Shown here: positions 1 to 6,210 of the stretch, in pieces
Position numbering within the stretch: the first letter of the stretch is position 1
Layout of the letters: the number at the start of each line of letters is the position of its first letter
Assembly (NCBI GenBank): GCA_028275005.1
Contig: JAQCNN010000036.1
Location: 1 to 9,564, forward strand
Direction of reading: 5' to 3'
Length of the DNA: 9,564 bases
Source: Salinirussus sp.
Lineage (GTDB): Archaea; Halobacteriota; Halobacteria; Halobacteriales; Haloarculaceae
The notes under the pieces: model-generated
The model's database searches: none
Told to the model about the DNA's origin: nothing
What the model saw: the letters and a program-made list of their open reading frames with translations, nothing else
Translations under genes and position numbers: made by a program

Positions 1-764
1 CCCGTCGTCGCGTACATCGGCTCGTCGCTCCCGGTGGGGGTGAACGGCCCCGCGGTCTCGAACTGGGGTTGCTCGATGTCCATGTCCGTCCGGACGTCGA
101 ACCGCGCCGTGACGAACATCGGCGCCTCGATGCCGGTCACACAGACCTCACCGTCACCCTGTGCGGCGTGACAGTCGCCGGTCGAGAACAGCGCCCCCTC
201 GGTCTCGACCGGAAAGTAGACCGTCGACCCCGCGGTCATGTGCTTGACGTCCATGTTCCCCCCGACATCCCGTGGCGGGAGCGTGTCGTGTTCGCCCTCC
301 GCCCCTGGCGCGACGCCCGCGATGCCCGGGAACATGTCAAGCGGTATCTCGATCCCGTTGACAAAGTGGGCGACCCCGTCCGCCAGGTCCCAGACGTGGA
401 GGCCGGCGTCGGGGAACTCCGCCGGCAGCAGCCCCAGCCCCATCTCGCCGGGCATGAATCCGGTAAACCCCCAGCCTTTGTGCTCGAAGTCCAGGAGGTC
501 GACCGCGAGGACGTCACCGGGTGCGGCGCCCTCGACCGCGACCGGCCCGGTCAGCGGATGCACCGGGTCGAAACTCGCACTCGCCAGGTCCGCGGCCGTC
601 GAATCGGGTCCGACCTGCCCGTCGAGTGCGTCACGACACTCGAACCGGACGACCTCACCGGGCTCCACAGTGAGGACAGGGTCGAGGCTGTCGTCCCAGA
701 CGTGATGGACATTCTCGTCGGTATCGCTCAGTTCGTGATCGACCGTGTAGGTGTTCGACGACAT
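1..764 (-). CDS. Acetamidase/formamidase family protein (C-terminus cut off by window edge)
   Basis: Read on the minus strand from the ATG at 764, the frame stays open to base 1 and gives 254 complete residues. Family members are usually somewhat over 300 residues, so the last part lies outside the window. FmdA/AmdA enzymes are cytoplasmic and hydrolyse formamide, acetamide or similar short amides to ammonia and the acid. Hallmarks seen: the HPLTGPVAVEGAAPGDVL segment (residues 69-86), GGNMDVK (168-174), and GALFSTGDCHAAQGDGE (190-206), the family's best conserved stretch. The start fits a normal N-terminus, and an AT-rich TATA-like element lies about 33 nt upstream. The gene is divergent from the P450 across 219 bp. 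The protein is acidic with no signal peptide. The family assignment is firm; formamide, acetamide or another amide cannot be distinguished from sequence. Confidence 0.93.
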   Translation of the reverse strand, partial: MSSNTYTVDHELSDTDENVHHVWDDSLDPVLTVEPGEVVRFECRDALDGQVGPDSTAADLASASFDPVHPLTGPVAVEGAAPGDVLAVDLLDFEHKGWGFTGFMPGEMGLGLLPAEFPDAGLHVWDLADGVAHFVNGIEIPLDMFPGIAGVAPGAEGEHDTLPPRDVGGNMDVKHMTAGSTVYFPVETEGALFSTGDCHAAQGDGEVCVTGIEAPMFVTARFDVRTDMDIEQPQFETAGPFTPTGSDEPMYATT

Positions 765-794
765 CCTACCTGGTCTTTGTTCCACGCTGGTATG

Positions 795-800
795 AAAATA
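795..800 (-). promoter_or_regulatory. TATA-like element of the acetamidase gene
   Basis: The minus strand reads GTATTTTCATA here, the only AT-rich patch upstream of the amidase. Its centre is about 33 nt before the ATG at 764, which predicts a transcript with a leader of only a few bases. The match to the haloarchaeal TATA consensus is moderate. Confidence 0.45.
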
Positions 801-922
801 CGGTTAGCAGAGAATACGCGGGATGGGGGTCGGGCCGTGGGTTGGTCTCTCGCGCACCGAAACGATGGCCGCTGGGCACCGGCAGCGACCGTGCGACGGG
901 GCAACAGCGAAACGGCGAGCCT

Positions 923-942
923 GCGGGGGTGACGCGGGGGTG
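923..942 (+). repeat. Tandem GCGGGGGTG repeat just upstream of the P450 TATA box
   Basis: GCGGGGGTG occurs at 923-931 and again at 934-942, an 11-bp period close to one helical turn. The second copy ends 4 bp before the TATA box at 947-953, where the BRE and TFB contacts would be. It could be a regulator site acting at the basal promoter, but G-rich strings also arise by chance in this genome type. Confidence 0.35.
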
Positions 943-946
943 GGTC

Positions 947-953
947 TTTTATA
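947..953 (+). promoter_or_regulatory. TATA box of the cytochrome P450 gene
   Basis: TTTTATA stands out in a GC-rich background. An archaeal start site 24-28 nt downstream would fall at about 974-978, so the ATG at 984 would have a leader of under ten bases. This decides the start codon: the in-frame GTG at 960 lies only 7 nt after the TATA box and would not be transcribed. Confidence 0.7.
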
Positions 954-983
954 CACAGAGTGCTTTCGACGCATAGTGACTCA

Positions 984-2309
984 ATGACGGCAGACGTACA
1001 TACGCCTCCAGGCCTCCCGGTTGTCGGTAGCGTGCACCGCTTGGCGCGGGACCCACTCAGGTATCTGGCCGGTATCCAGAACGCCTACGGTGGGCAGTAC
1101 CCCCTGGTCCGGGTCGACCCGCCGGGGAACCGGCCGGTGACGGTCGTGACCGACGCCGAGCTGGTCCACGAGGTCCTGGCCGACCGTGACCGGTTCCGCC
1201 GGCCGCAGGGCTCCGAGCAGGCACAGCGCCGGGAGGGGCTCCTCTCCAGTGATGGCCAGCTCTGGGAGGCACAGCGGGAGGTCCTCGAGCCGACGTTCGT
1301 CGGCGCACAGCTGGCCGACTACGCCGACATCGCGGGGCGAACCGTCGACGACGTACTCGCCGACTGGCCGGCCGAGGGGCCGGTCGACCTCTACGAGGAG
1401 ATGTCGGTCATCACGATGCGGGTGATCACCCAGTCGCTGTTCGACCAGGACACGACCAGAGAGCGGGGGCGCCGTGTGCGGGAGGCACTGGAGGTGCTCG
1501 GCCGGGAGACCGAGTTCGGCCTGCTCGATTTTCTCGTTCCCGACGCGCTACAGACCGGCCCCAGCGACGACCTCGAGGCGGCAAACGACCTGCTGGATAC
1601 GGTCGCCGGCGAGTTCGTCGAGCGCCACCGCGAACAGCCCGACCCGCCCCGGAATATGCTCACGGCGCTGGTCGAGGCAAAGCAGGACCCCGAGGTCGCA
1701 CTCGCCGACAACGAACTCGTCGACGAGGCCGTCCTGTTTATGACCGCAGGCCAGGAGACCACCGCGCTCACCCTCACCTACGCCTTTTACTGGCTGTCCC
1801 GGAACCCCGAGGCCAGACAGCGGGTCCGCGAGGAGGCGACCACCGTCCTCGACGGTGACCGACCCGGCTGGGACGACCTGAACGACCTCACCTACATCGA
1901 ACAGGTGGTCCGGGAGACACTCCGGCTGACGCCGCCGGCCTGGAACATCCCGCGGGAGGCGCGCAGCCCAGTGCGGCTGGCCGGGACCGACCTCGACGCG
2001 GAGGAACTGCTGATGCTGTCCCCGTACGCCCACCACCGCGACGGGGGCGCCTGGGACGACCCCGAGTCGTTCCGGCCCGAGCGCTGGAGCGGGTCGGCCT
2101 CTCGGGCACAGGACTCCTACTTCCCGTTCGGGAGCGGGCCACGGGTCTGTATCGGCCGCCAGATCGCACTGACCGAGGCACAGTTCACGCTGGCACACGT
2201 CCTCCAGCAGTACGACATCCAGACGACGACCGCCGACCTCGACTTTCGGCTCGGCGTGACGATGCGCCCCGACACCGCGCTGGAGACGTCGGTCCGGACG
2301 GTGAACTAG
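984..2309 (+). CDS. Cytochrome P450
   Basis: Complete 441-residue P450, a normal length for a soluble prokaryotic enzyme. P450s are haem-thiolate monooxygenases that use reducing equivalents from a ferredoxin or similar partner. Visible hallmarks: I-helix oxygen-activation motif AGQETT (residues 255-260, with the acid-threonine pair), K-helix ETLR (E311, R314), and haem loop FPFGSGPRVCIG (380-391) with proximal cysteine C389. There is no membrane anchor; the N-terminus opens directly with a PPGLPVVGS proline-rich segment. The ATG at 984 is chosen because of the TATA box at 947-953. The overall look is of the CYP174-type P450s known from haloarchaea, but family numbering needs an alignment. 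No ferredoxin or reductase gene is in the window, so electrons must come from elsewhere. The substrate is unknown; the divergent amidase is the only neighbour hint. It converges on the metallo-hydrolase gene, 105 bp away. Confidence 0.97.
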   Translation: MTADVHTPPGLPVVGSVHRLARDPLRYLAGIQNAYGGQYPLVRVDPPGNRPVTVVTDAELVHEVLADRDRFRRPQGSEQAQRREGLLSSDGQLWEAQREVLEPTFVGAQLADYADIAGRTVDDVLADWPAEGPVDLYEEMSVITMRVITQSLFDQDTTRERGRRVREALEVLGRETEFGLLDFLVPDALQTGPSDDLEAANDLLDTVAGEFVERHREQPDPPRNMLTALVEAKQDPEVALADNELVDEAVLFMTAGQETTALTLTYAFYWLSRNPEARQRVREEATTVLDGDRPGWDDLNDLTYIEQVVRETLRLTPPAWNIPREARSPVRLAGTDLDAEELLMLSPYAHHRDGGAWDDPESFRPERWSGSASRAQDSYFPFGSGPRVCIGRQIALTEAQFTLAHVLQQYDIQTTTADLDFRLGVTMRPDTALETSVRTVN

Positions 2310-2414
2310 CCCGCTGGGTATCCCGAGTCGCCGGCGCCGGCTCCGCCGACGTGCCGGGGCCGCGCGTCGTACTGGTGGGGTGGGCGAGTCACCAGAGCCG
2401 GCTGAGAGTCTGCG
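2310..2414. other. Convergent intergenic gap
   Basis: This separates the tails of the P450 and metallo-hydrolase genes. It contains a perfect 12-bp GC palindrome (GCCGGCGCCGGC, 2330-2341) but no T-run on either strand, so no canonical U-rich archaeal terminator is visible. Transcripts from both sides may overlap. Confidence 0.5.
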
Positions 2415-3278
2415 TCACAGGCTCAGGAGGACGCCCTGGATGTCCCGCTCGAGTGTCGGGGAGTGCCACTTCTCGGGCAGGTCAGCGGCGATAGCCCCGG
2501 GGTCGTCACCGTGCTCGTCACGGCCTGTGTCGATCCGGTCGACCCACTCCGGCAGCTCGCGACGGTACGTCTCGAGCAACTCGCTTCCGTCTGTGCCGAC
2601 GCCGAAGTGCCCGTAGAGGATACGGTCGGGTGCCAGCGGCCGAAGCCGGTCGATGGTCTCCAGACTGTCCGCCAGGTCGAAACTCGGCGGCGGTGTCGAC
2701 GGGACCGGGTGACCGTCGAGATGCTCCCCGCAGGCGTCGGCGGCGTACAGTGTGCCGTCGTCCTCGTCGAAGCAGACGAAGTGGTGGGGTGCGTGGCCGG
2801 GGGCGTCGTAGATATCCAGGCTGCGGTCCCCGAGGTCCAGTGTCTCGCCGCCGGAGACCGTCCGGACGCGGCCCTCGGGGACGAGTTCGGGCTGGCCAAA
2901 CGGGTCCTCCATGCCCTGGGCCTTCGAGACACTCCGCATGAGCCGGTCGAGGCGGTCGGCGTCGGTCAGGTACTCGGCACCACGGTCGTGAACCACCACC
3001 TCGGCGTTCGGGCAGTGTCGCGCGAGCTGGCCGGCACCGCCGGCGTGGTCCAGATGGAGGTGGGTGACGACGATGTACGCGACCGCCTCGGGGTCGACCC
3101 CGAGGGAGGTCATCGCCGCAGTCACCTGCTCGGAGGTGTTCGCGCCACCGGCATCGACCAGGGCCGGGCGGTCGGCGTCGACGACGAAGCTCGCGAGTGC
3201 GCCCGACCGGCCGAACAGTTCGTGGTCGACCACGTACACGCCGGGCGCACCGGTGACGGCTATCGGGTCCGCGTCCAT
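2415..3278 (-). CDS. Metallo-beta-lactamase-fold hydrolase
   Basis: 287 residues from the ATG at 3278. All metal ligands of a dinuclear zinc MBL enzyme are present: HLHLDH (H73, H75, D77, H78), H162 in APGHAPHH, D181 in YAADACG, and H224 in LYGHFG. The early VDAGG strand-loop (41-45) is also typical. It has no signal peptide and should be cytoplasmic. The superfamily includes glyoxalase II-like thioesterases, lactonases and other hydrolases, so the substrate is not predictable. The frame is open upstream to a GTG at 3353, but that extension (basic, proline-rich) is not MBL-like, and the fold begins naturally just after M1. It lies 75 bp after the DUF5518-like gene on the same strand, so cotranscription is likely. 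A weak AT-rich patch (GGATTGAAG on the minus strand, near 3305) sits 27 nt upstream and might give an extra promoter. Confidence 0.93.
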   Translation of the reverse strand: MDADPIAVTGAPGVYVVDHELFGRSGALASFVVDADRPALVDAGGANTSEQVTAAMTSLGVDPEAVAYIVVTHLHLDHAGGAGQLARHCPNAEVVVHDRGAEYLTDADRLDRLMRSVSKAQGMEDPFGQPELVPEGRVRTVSGGETLDLGDRSLDIYDAPGHAPHHFVCFDEDDGTLYAADACGEHLDGHPVPSTPPPSFDLADSLETIDRLRPLAPDRILYGHFGVGTDGSELLETYRRELPEWVDRIDTGRDEHGDDPGAIAADLPEKWHSPTLERDIQGVLLSL

Positions 3279-3353
3279 GGGATACGCTGGGGGCTGTGTG
3301 GCTTCAATCCCCCGATGCTCGCGGCGGGTGGGGTCCGGTCCGCGGCCAGCCAC

Positions 3354-4064
3354 TCAGACCAGCCGGTCGGCGAGCGCGCCGCCGAGCGCGCCGAGGCCGG
3401 CACTCAGCGCGACGAGGACGGCAAGCAGGGCTCCGCCGCCGAGACCGCCGATGAGCAGTCCGGCGTTCAGTTCGCCGACCGCGCTCGCACCGACGACGAC
3501 ACCGACCGCGCCGGCAGCCAGAATCCCGATAGCGGGGATGAGGCCAACTAGCCCCGCGAGCGCACCCGCTCGGCTGCTGCTCCGGGCCGGCGGCTCGAGA
3601 TACCCGGCGACACCGCCGCCGACGAGCCCGGAGAGCGGGGCGACCGGGACCAGCGCCGCCGTCGCGGCCCCGTAGACCGCGTGTGCCCAGACCGTTCCGG
3701 GCGTCTCCCCCGCCTGCGTTGCCCTCCGGCGCGTCCTGCGCCGCGAGAGCACGAACCCGACCCCGCCGGCGACGAGGACCAGCCCGCTGGCGACGATGCC
3801 GATGAACAGCCACTCAAGCGCCGGGAGTGCGGCGGTCACTAGTTCGCCCCGCGTGAGTCCGAGGTCGAGGACCGGCACGTCGGTGAGACCGGACTCGAGT
3901 TCGCCGCGGTCAAGCACCCAGTAGGCGACGCCGCCGCCGACCGCCATCCCGGCCCCGACGAGCGCGGCAAAGAGCCCGACCACCCAGTCGACGATGCCGG
4001 GTACCTCCGTTCCGGTGTGTCCTGTTCGACCAGCGTCCGTCGTGTTCGAGCGTTCCGCCGTCAT
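3354..4064 (-). CDS. DUF5518-like multi-pass membrane protein
   Basis: 236 residues from the ATG at 4064. A short polar N-terminus (1-22) is followed by about five hydrophobic segments: roughly 24-51, 83-106, 125-150, 166-193 and 202-231. An arginine cluster RRRTRRR (108-114) follows the second, which predicts a cytoplasmic loop there. The C-terminal half has the glycine-rich pattern PLSGLVGGGVAGYLE (143-157) then RAGALAGLVGLIP (165-177), as in haloarchaeal DUF5518 proteins; the first two helices look like an added N-terminal part. Function is unknown for the family. The start is fixed by a TATA element about 31 nt upstream; an in-frame extension to 4184 would lie upstream of it and reads like non-coding DNA. 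The gene precedes the metallo-hydrolase by 75 bp. The DUF number is from memory of the motif and should be checked. Confidence 0.82.
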   Translation of the reverse strand: MTAERSNTTDAGRTGHTGTEVPGIVDWVVGLFAALVGAGMAVGGGVAYWVLDRGELESGLTDVPVLDLGLTRGELVTAALPALEWLFIGIVASGLVLVAGGVGFVLSRRRTRRRATQAGETPGTVWAHAVYGAATAALVPVAPLSGLVGGGVAGYLEPPARSSSRAGALAGLVGLIPAIGILAAGAVGVVVGASAVGELNAGLLIGGLGGGALLAVLVALSAGLGALGGALADRLV

Positions 4065-4091
4065 TACAGTTCGTCGTTGGTCACCCCGGTT

Positions 4092-4099
4092 CCTATACC
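4092..4099 (-). promoter_or_regulatory. TATA box of the DUF5518-like gene
   Basis: The minus strand reads GGGTATAGGA, with the TATA core at 4094-4097, centred about 31 nt before the ATG at 4064. This predicts a nearly leaderless transcript that starts separately from the LolA-like gene upstream and probably runs on into the metallo-hydrolase. Confidence 0.6.
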
Positions 4100-4105
4100 C
4101 TAGCA

Positions 4106-4138
4106 CACTGTTGCAGGAGGCGCAACGGTGGAACAGTG
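4106..4138. repeat. Nested inverted repeats between the LolA-like and DUF5518-like genes
   Basis: CACTGTTGC (4106-4114) faces GCAACGGTG (4122-4130), pairing over 9 positions with one G-T wobble. The outer CACTGTT (4106-4112) also faces a perfect AACAGTG at 4132-4138, so one left arm has two possible right arms. It begins about 7 bp upstream of the TATA element of the DUF5518-like gene and 70-100 bp after the LolA-like stop. It may be an operator for the former or a hairpin at the 3' end of the latter transcript; no T-run follows. Confidence 0.5.
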
Positions 4139-4207
4139 CGCGTGCCCGGTGGGCTGATGACGAGCCGGCCCCGGTCCTGGCCACCGACTACGGGTGGTGG
4201 ACGCGTC

Positions 4208-5458
4208 TCAGCCGCCACACTCGACGGACTCCGCGACCCGGACGACCGGGTCACGCGGCACGCCCTGCCCACTCACGCTGTACTGGTAGCCCGCACACGA
4301 CCACTGGACGGCCCTGGTCGTCGCAAACCGGTTGTACGTCGCGTTCTGCCCGTTGACCGTCAGGTTTCGGCCAAAGGACAGGTTGGTGCCGTTCGGGGTC
4401 GCGTTGAATGCGCTGCGCGCCGTGACACCGACCGAAAACGCCGCCGTGTCGTTGGTGTAGGTCAGGCTGAGTGAGCGGACCTCGCCGGTGGTCAGGCGCG
4501 CGCTGTCGAGGCCGAACGAGGCCGGCAGGTCCGGGTCGGGCACCGGCAGCGTGGTGTTGGTCGCGAGTGCCGCCCGGTCGCGGTACACGCTCGTGTCGAG
4601 TTCGGGGAGCAGGGAGGTGACCGTGGCGTTCTCCGGCGGCGTGAACGTGAACAGCGAGTCGTCGAGCCCGGGGTTGACGGTGACGTTCCTGAGCACTCGC
4701 GTCGTCCGGAACCGGTCGCCGTCGACCTCGTAGGACACCTCCGTCCGGAGCGGCAGGAACCACTCCGTGTCGACGTACATCCGCCGGGTGAAGTTCCCGA
4801 ACAGGGTGCTGGCACGAGCGGGTGACTGAGAGCCGAGCTCGAGGATGTAGGCCTCACGACCGCTCACGGTCGCCGTCCCGTTGTACACCAGCGTGACGTT
4901 GCCCGTCGATGTGTTCGCCCGCCCCGTCGTCGACTGCTGTCGTGGCTGCTGTGGCGACCTGTCGACAGGGAGCCGGATCACCGGCGCCTCCGACGACACC
5001 TGTTTGCGCTCGTCGATGGCCGCTCGGCTCACGTTGAGCCGGGCGAACAGCCGCTCGATGCGCTCGCCCCGGCGCACGTACCGCGGCTGTGTGGCGTCCG
5101 TCGAAAAGGTCGTCACGGTGTTGTTCTGACGGTCGTAGACCCACTGGGTCGAGCCGTTCGAGACGGTCAGTCGCCCGGGACCGTCGCCGCGCACCGACAC
5201 CTCCCGGAACAGCCCCGTCCCCGGGCGGGCGCTGTGTCTGATCGTGGAGTTCCGTGTGCCGTTAGGGCCGGTGAACGTCCGCTCCACGGTCGCGTTGAAC
5301 CCGTCCATCGACGCGAGCCTGTCGGCGGCGTCCTGGCCGACGGTCCCGGTCGGCGGGTCCGTTTCCCCCGAGAGCGCCGAGACGGCGACGAGCCCGGTGA
5401 CAGGGACGGCAACGACCACCAGCACGACCGCGGCGTACAGGCGCATTCGGCGGTCCAT
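4208..5458 (-). CDS. Exported LolA-like (outer-membrane-lipoprotein-sorting-type fold) protein with many N-glycosylation sequons
   Basis: 416 residues from the ATG at 5458. Residues 7-30 are a hydrophobic stretch after MDRRMR, either a signal peptide or an N-terminal anchor. There is no cysteine lipobox, so it is not an obvious lipoprotein. The remainder is hydrophilic and shows the pattern of archaeal LolA/DUF2092-like proteins: an early helix with RLASMDGFNATVERTF, repeated strands such as TQWVYDRQNNTVTTF, and YVDTEWFLPLRTEV in the middle. In bacteria this fold binds lipid or lipoprotein; haloarchaea have no outer membrane, so the role here is unknown. I count 19 N-X-S/T sequons. Two cysteines near the C-terminus (SCAGYQY and VECGG) may form a disulfide. 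GGAG about 9-12 nt before the ATG could be a Shine-Dalgarno site, which fits a leadered transcript. A TAG stop directly abuts this ATG. Confidence 0.8.
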   Translation of the reverse strand: MDRRMRLYAAVVLVVVAVPVTGLVAVSALSGETDPPTGTVGQDAADRLASMDGFNATVERTFTGPNGTRNSTIRHSARPGTGLFREVSVRGDGPGRLTVSNGSTQWVYDRQNNTVTTFSTDATQPRYVRRGERIERLFARLNVSRAAIDERKQVSSEAPVIRLPVDRSPQQPRQQSTTGRANTSTGNVTLVYNGTATVSGREAYILELGSQSPARASTLFGNFTRRMYVDTEWFLPLRTEVSYEVDGDRFRTTRVLRNVTVNPGLDDSLFTFTPPENATVTSLLPELDTSVYRDRAALATNTTLPVPDPDLPASFGLDSARLTTGEVRSLSLTYTNDTAAFSVGVTARSAFNATPNGTNLSFGRNLTVNGQNATYNRFATTRAVQWSCAGYQYSVSGQGVPRDPVVRVAESVECGG

Positions 5459-5659
5459 CTACGGCTCTCCGTCCGCTCCCGGTATCCGGGAGGACATCGT
5501 CCACTGCCGGTGCCCGCTTCGGCGGTGGGCGGCGTGCGCCTGGGCCCGCTTATTCTCCGGGCTCACGGTCGTGGTCATCGTCCCAGCCGGCCCGTCCCGG
5601 TCCCGGGTTCCGGCCGTGGCTCTCGGGGCGTGGGCGGGGCGTTCGGTGCAGGTCATCTG

Positions 5660-5749
5660 TCAGGACTGGCCGGGTCCGGGGTGCGTAGACCCGGCGCCGG
5701 CGGCCGTCACGTCGCCAAACTGGTCGGTCGGCTCGGTCGTTGCGGTCAT
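5660..5749 (-). CDS. Possible 29-residue leaderless small protein (doubtful)
   Basis: ATG at 5749, stop TGA at 5660-5662. The start is 27 nt from the centre of a TATA element at 5772-5780, the spacing of a leaderless haloarchaeal gene, and that is the main support. The product begins MTATTEPTDQFGDVTAAG and is rich in T, G, A and P, with no recognisable domain. It could be a real small protein, a leader peptide of the LolA-like transcript, or merely the first AUG in a long 5' leader. Confidence 0.3.
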   Translation of the reverse strand: MTATTEPTDQFGDVTAAGAGSTHPGPGQS

Positions 5750-5758
5750 ACCTGAGGG

Positions 5759-5798
5759 GTCAACCCTGGGGTATGAATAACCCGGTGCAGTGTCAACC
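5759..5798 (-). repeat. GTCAACC direct repeats flanking the TATA box
   Basis: GTCAACC occurs at 5759-5765 and 5792-5798, 33 bp apart (about three helical turns), on either side of the TATA element at 5772-5780. On the transcribed-direction strand they read GGTTGAC. Symmetric placement around a promoter suggests a possible regulator site; a 7-base repeat could also be chance. Confidence 0.3.
5772..5780 (-). promoter_or_regulatory. TATA box, minus strand, probably for the LolA-like transcript
   Basis: The minus strand reads GGGTTATTCATACCCC, a clear AT-rich island in GC-rich DNA. The predicted start site is near 5750, right at the ATG of the 29-codon ORF and about 290 nt before the LolA-like start codon. 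Confidence 0.55.
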
Positions 5799-5980
5799 GC
5801 ACAGCAGTGCTCCGTAAGATACAGGTAGCACAGTGTGACGCTCGGCAGGTGACGGGCGACTCGGCGTCGGTGAGACAGACGAGCGGATGCACACGCGAGA
5901 GACAGGACCGTGTATGGACGCGCTGTCGGTCAGCGGGTGGTCGGCGCTGACCGGACGCCGTCCGCTCGGAGAGTTGCCGG

Positions 5981-6073
5981 TCAGTCGTCGTCGCCGCTGA
6001 ACCGTCGGATCGCGGCCGTCCCGAGGATGGTGATGAGTGCGATGCCTGCGAGGAATCGTCTGTTGACTCGCAT
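5981..6073 (-). CDS. Small single-pass membrane protein, 30 residues
   Basis: ATG at 6073, stop TGA at 5981-5983. The peptide has a basic start (MRVNRR), a hydrophobic segment FLAGIALITILGTAAI (about residues 7-22), then RR and an acidic tail ending SGDDD. This is a complete miniature transmembrane protein, probably a single helix. A TATA element centred 27 nt upstream predicts a leaderless transcript starting at or next to this ATG. The hydrophobic core, charge pattern and promoter spacing together make a chance ORF unlikely. No homologous family is recognised and the function is unknown. It stands alone between the LolA-like gene and the histidine kinase; in-frame upstream extension (to 6394) would run past the TATA box and into the kinase gene, so it is rejected. 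Confidence 0.65.
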   Translation of the reverse strand: MRVNRRFLAGIALITILGTAAIRRFSGDDD

Positions 6074-6097
6074 ACCCGGACCGAGACGGGCACGGGA

Positions 6098-6103
6098 GAT
6101 AAA
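6098..6103 (-). promoter_or_regulatory. TATA box of the 30-residue membrane protein gene
   Basis: The minus strand reads CCGGTTTATCTCC with the core at 6098-6103, centred 27 nt before the ATG at 6073. This is the standard leaderless spacing. Confidence 0.6.
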
Positions 6104-6173
6104 CCGGCCAGCAGTGTCACAGTCTCGGCAACACACCCACCAGCCGGTCGGGCTGTCTTCATGCCTAGATGGG

Positions 6174-6180
6174 TTTATTA
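6174..6180 (+). promoter_or_regulatory. TATA box, probably for the kinase/regulator operon
   Basis: GGGTTTATTAAG, with TTTATTA at 6174-6180, is the only TATA-like element upstream of the histidine kinase. The predicted start site is around 6202-6206, giving a 5' leader of about 110 nt before the kinase ATG at 6315. The element is nearly symmetric (TTAATAAA on the other strand) and could also fire leftward, but no suitable leftward start codon lies at the right distance. Confidence 0.5.
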
Positions 6181-6210
6181 AGACGCTCCAGGCAGAAGGG
6201 TGTAGCAACA

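Larger units (their letters stand above)
5459..5980. other. Gene-poor stretch upstream of the LolA-like gene
   Basis: No confident protein gene. It holds a good minus-strand TATA element at 5772-5780, GTCAACC repeats flanking it, and a 29-codon ORF from 5749. A second, weaker AT patch (GAGAATAAG on the minus strand, about 5549-5557) is about 95 nt before the LolA-like ATG. The minus-strand frame from 5749 is broken only by TGA at 5660-5662 and TAG at 5459-5461 before entering the LolA-like gene. The conceptual product is basic and rich in R, H, P and A, unlike the acidic neighbours. The rest (about 5800-5980) shows nothing I can name. Confidence 0.5.

Noticed and set aside
792..932. 46-codon plus-strand ORF beginning MKIRLAENTRD between the amidase and P450
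   Set aside because: No TATA element or Shine-Dalgarno site in front of it, unremarkable composition, and it runs across the divergent promoter region.
960..983. In-frame GTG at 960 as an earlier P450 start
   Set aside because: It lies 7 nt after the TATA box and therefore upstream of the expected transcription start; the ATG at 984 has the right spacing.
2330..2341. Perfect GCCGGCGCCGGC palindrome as a terminator for the P450
   Set aside because: There is no T-run after it on either strand, and GC palindromes are common by chance at this composition.
3279..3353. N-terminal extension of the metallo-hydrolase to a GTG at 3353
   Set aside because: The extra residues are basic and proline-rich, abut the previous gene's stop, and are not part of the MBL fold.
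2463..3551. Long plus-strand open frame opposite the metallo-hydrolase
   Set aside because: An antisense shadow: the minus strand carries a complete MBL motif set, and long spurious frames are expected in GC-rich codon-biased DNA.
4065..4184. N-terminal extension of the DUF5518-like protein to 4184
   Set aside because: It would start upstream of the TATA box and run through the inverted repeats; the ATG at 4064 fits the promoter.
5914..6000. 28-codon plus-strand ORF beginning MDALSVSGW
   Set aside because: No convincing promoter at the right spacing, an arginine-run C-terminus, and overlap with the 3' end of the better-supported small membrane gene.
5746..6162. 138-codon minus-strand open frame beginning MKTARPAGG
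   Set aside because: The start is only about 16 nt from the TATA element, the product is cysteine-, serine- and arginine-rich and unlike haloarchaeal proteins, and the frame crosses two other promoters.
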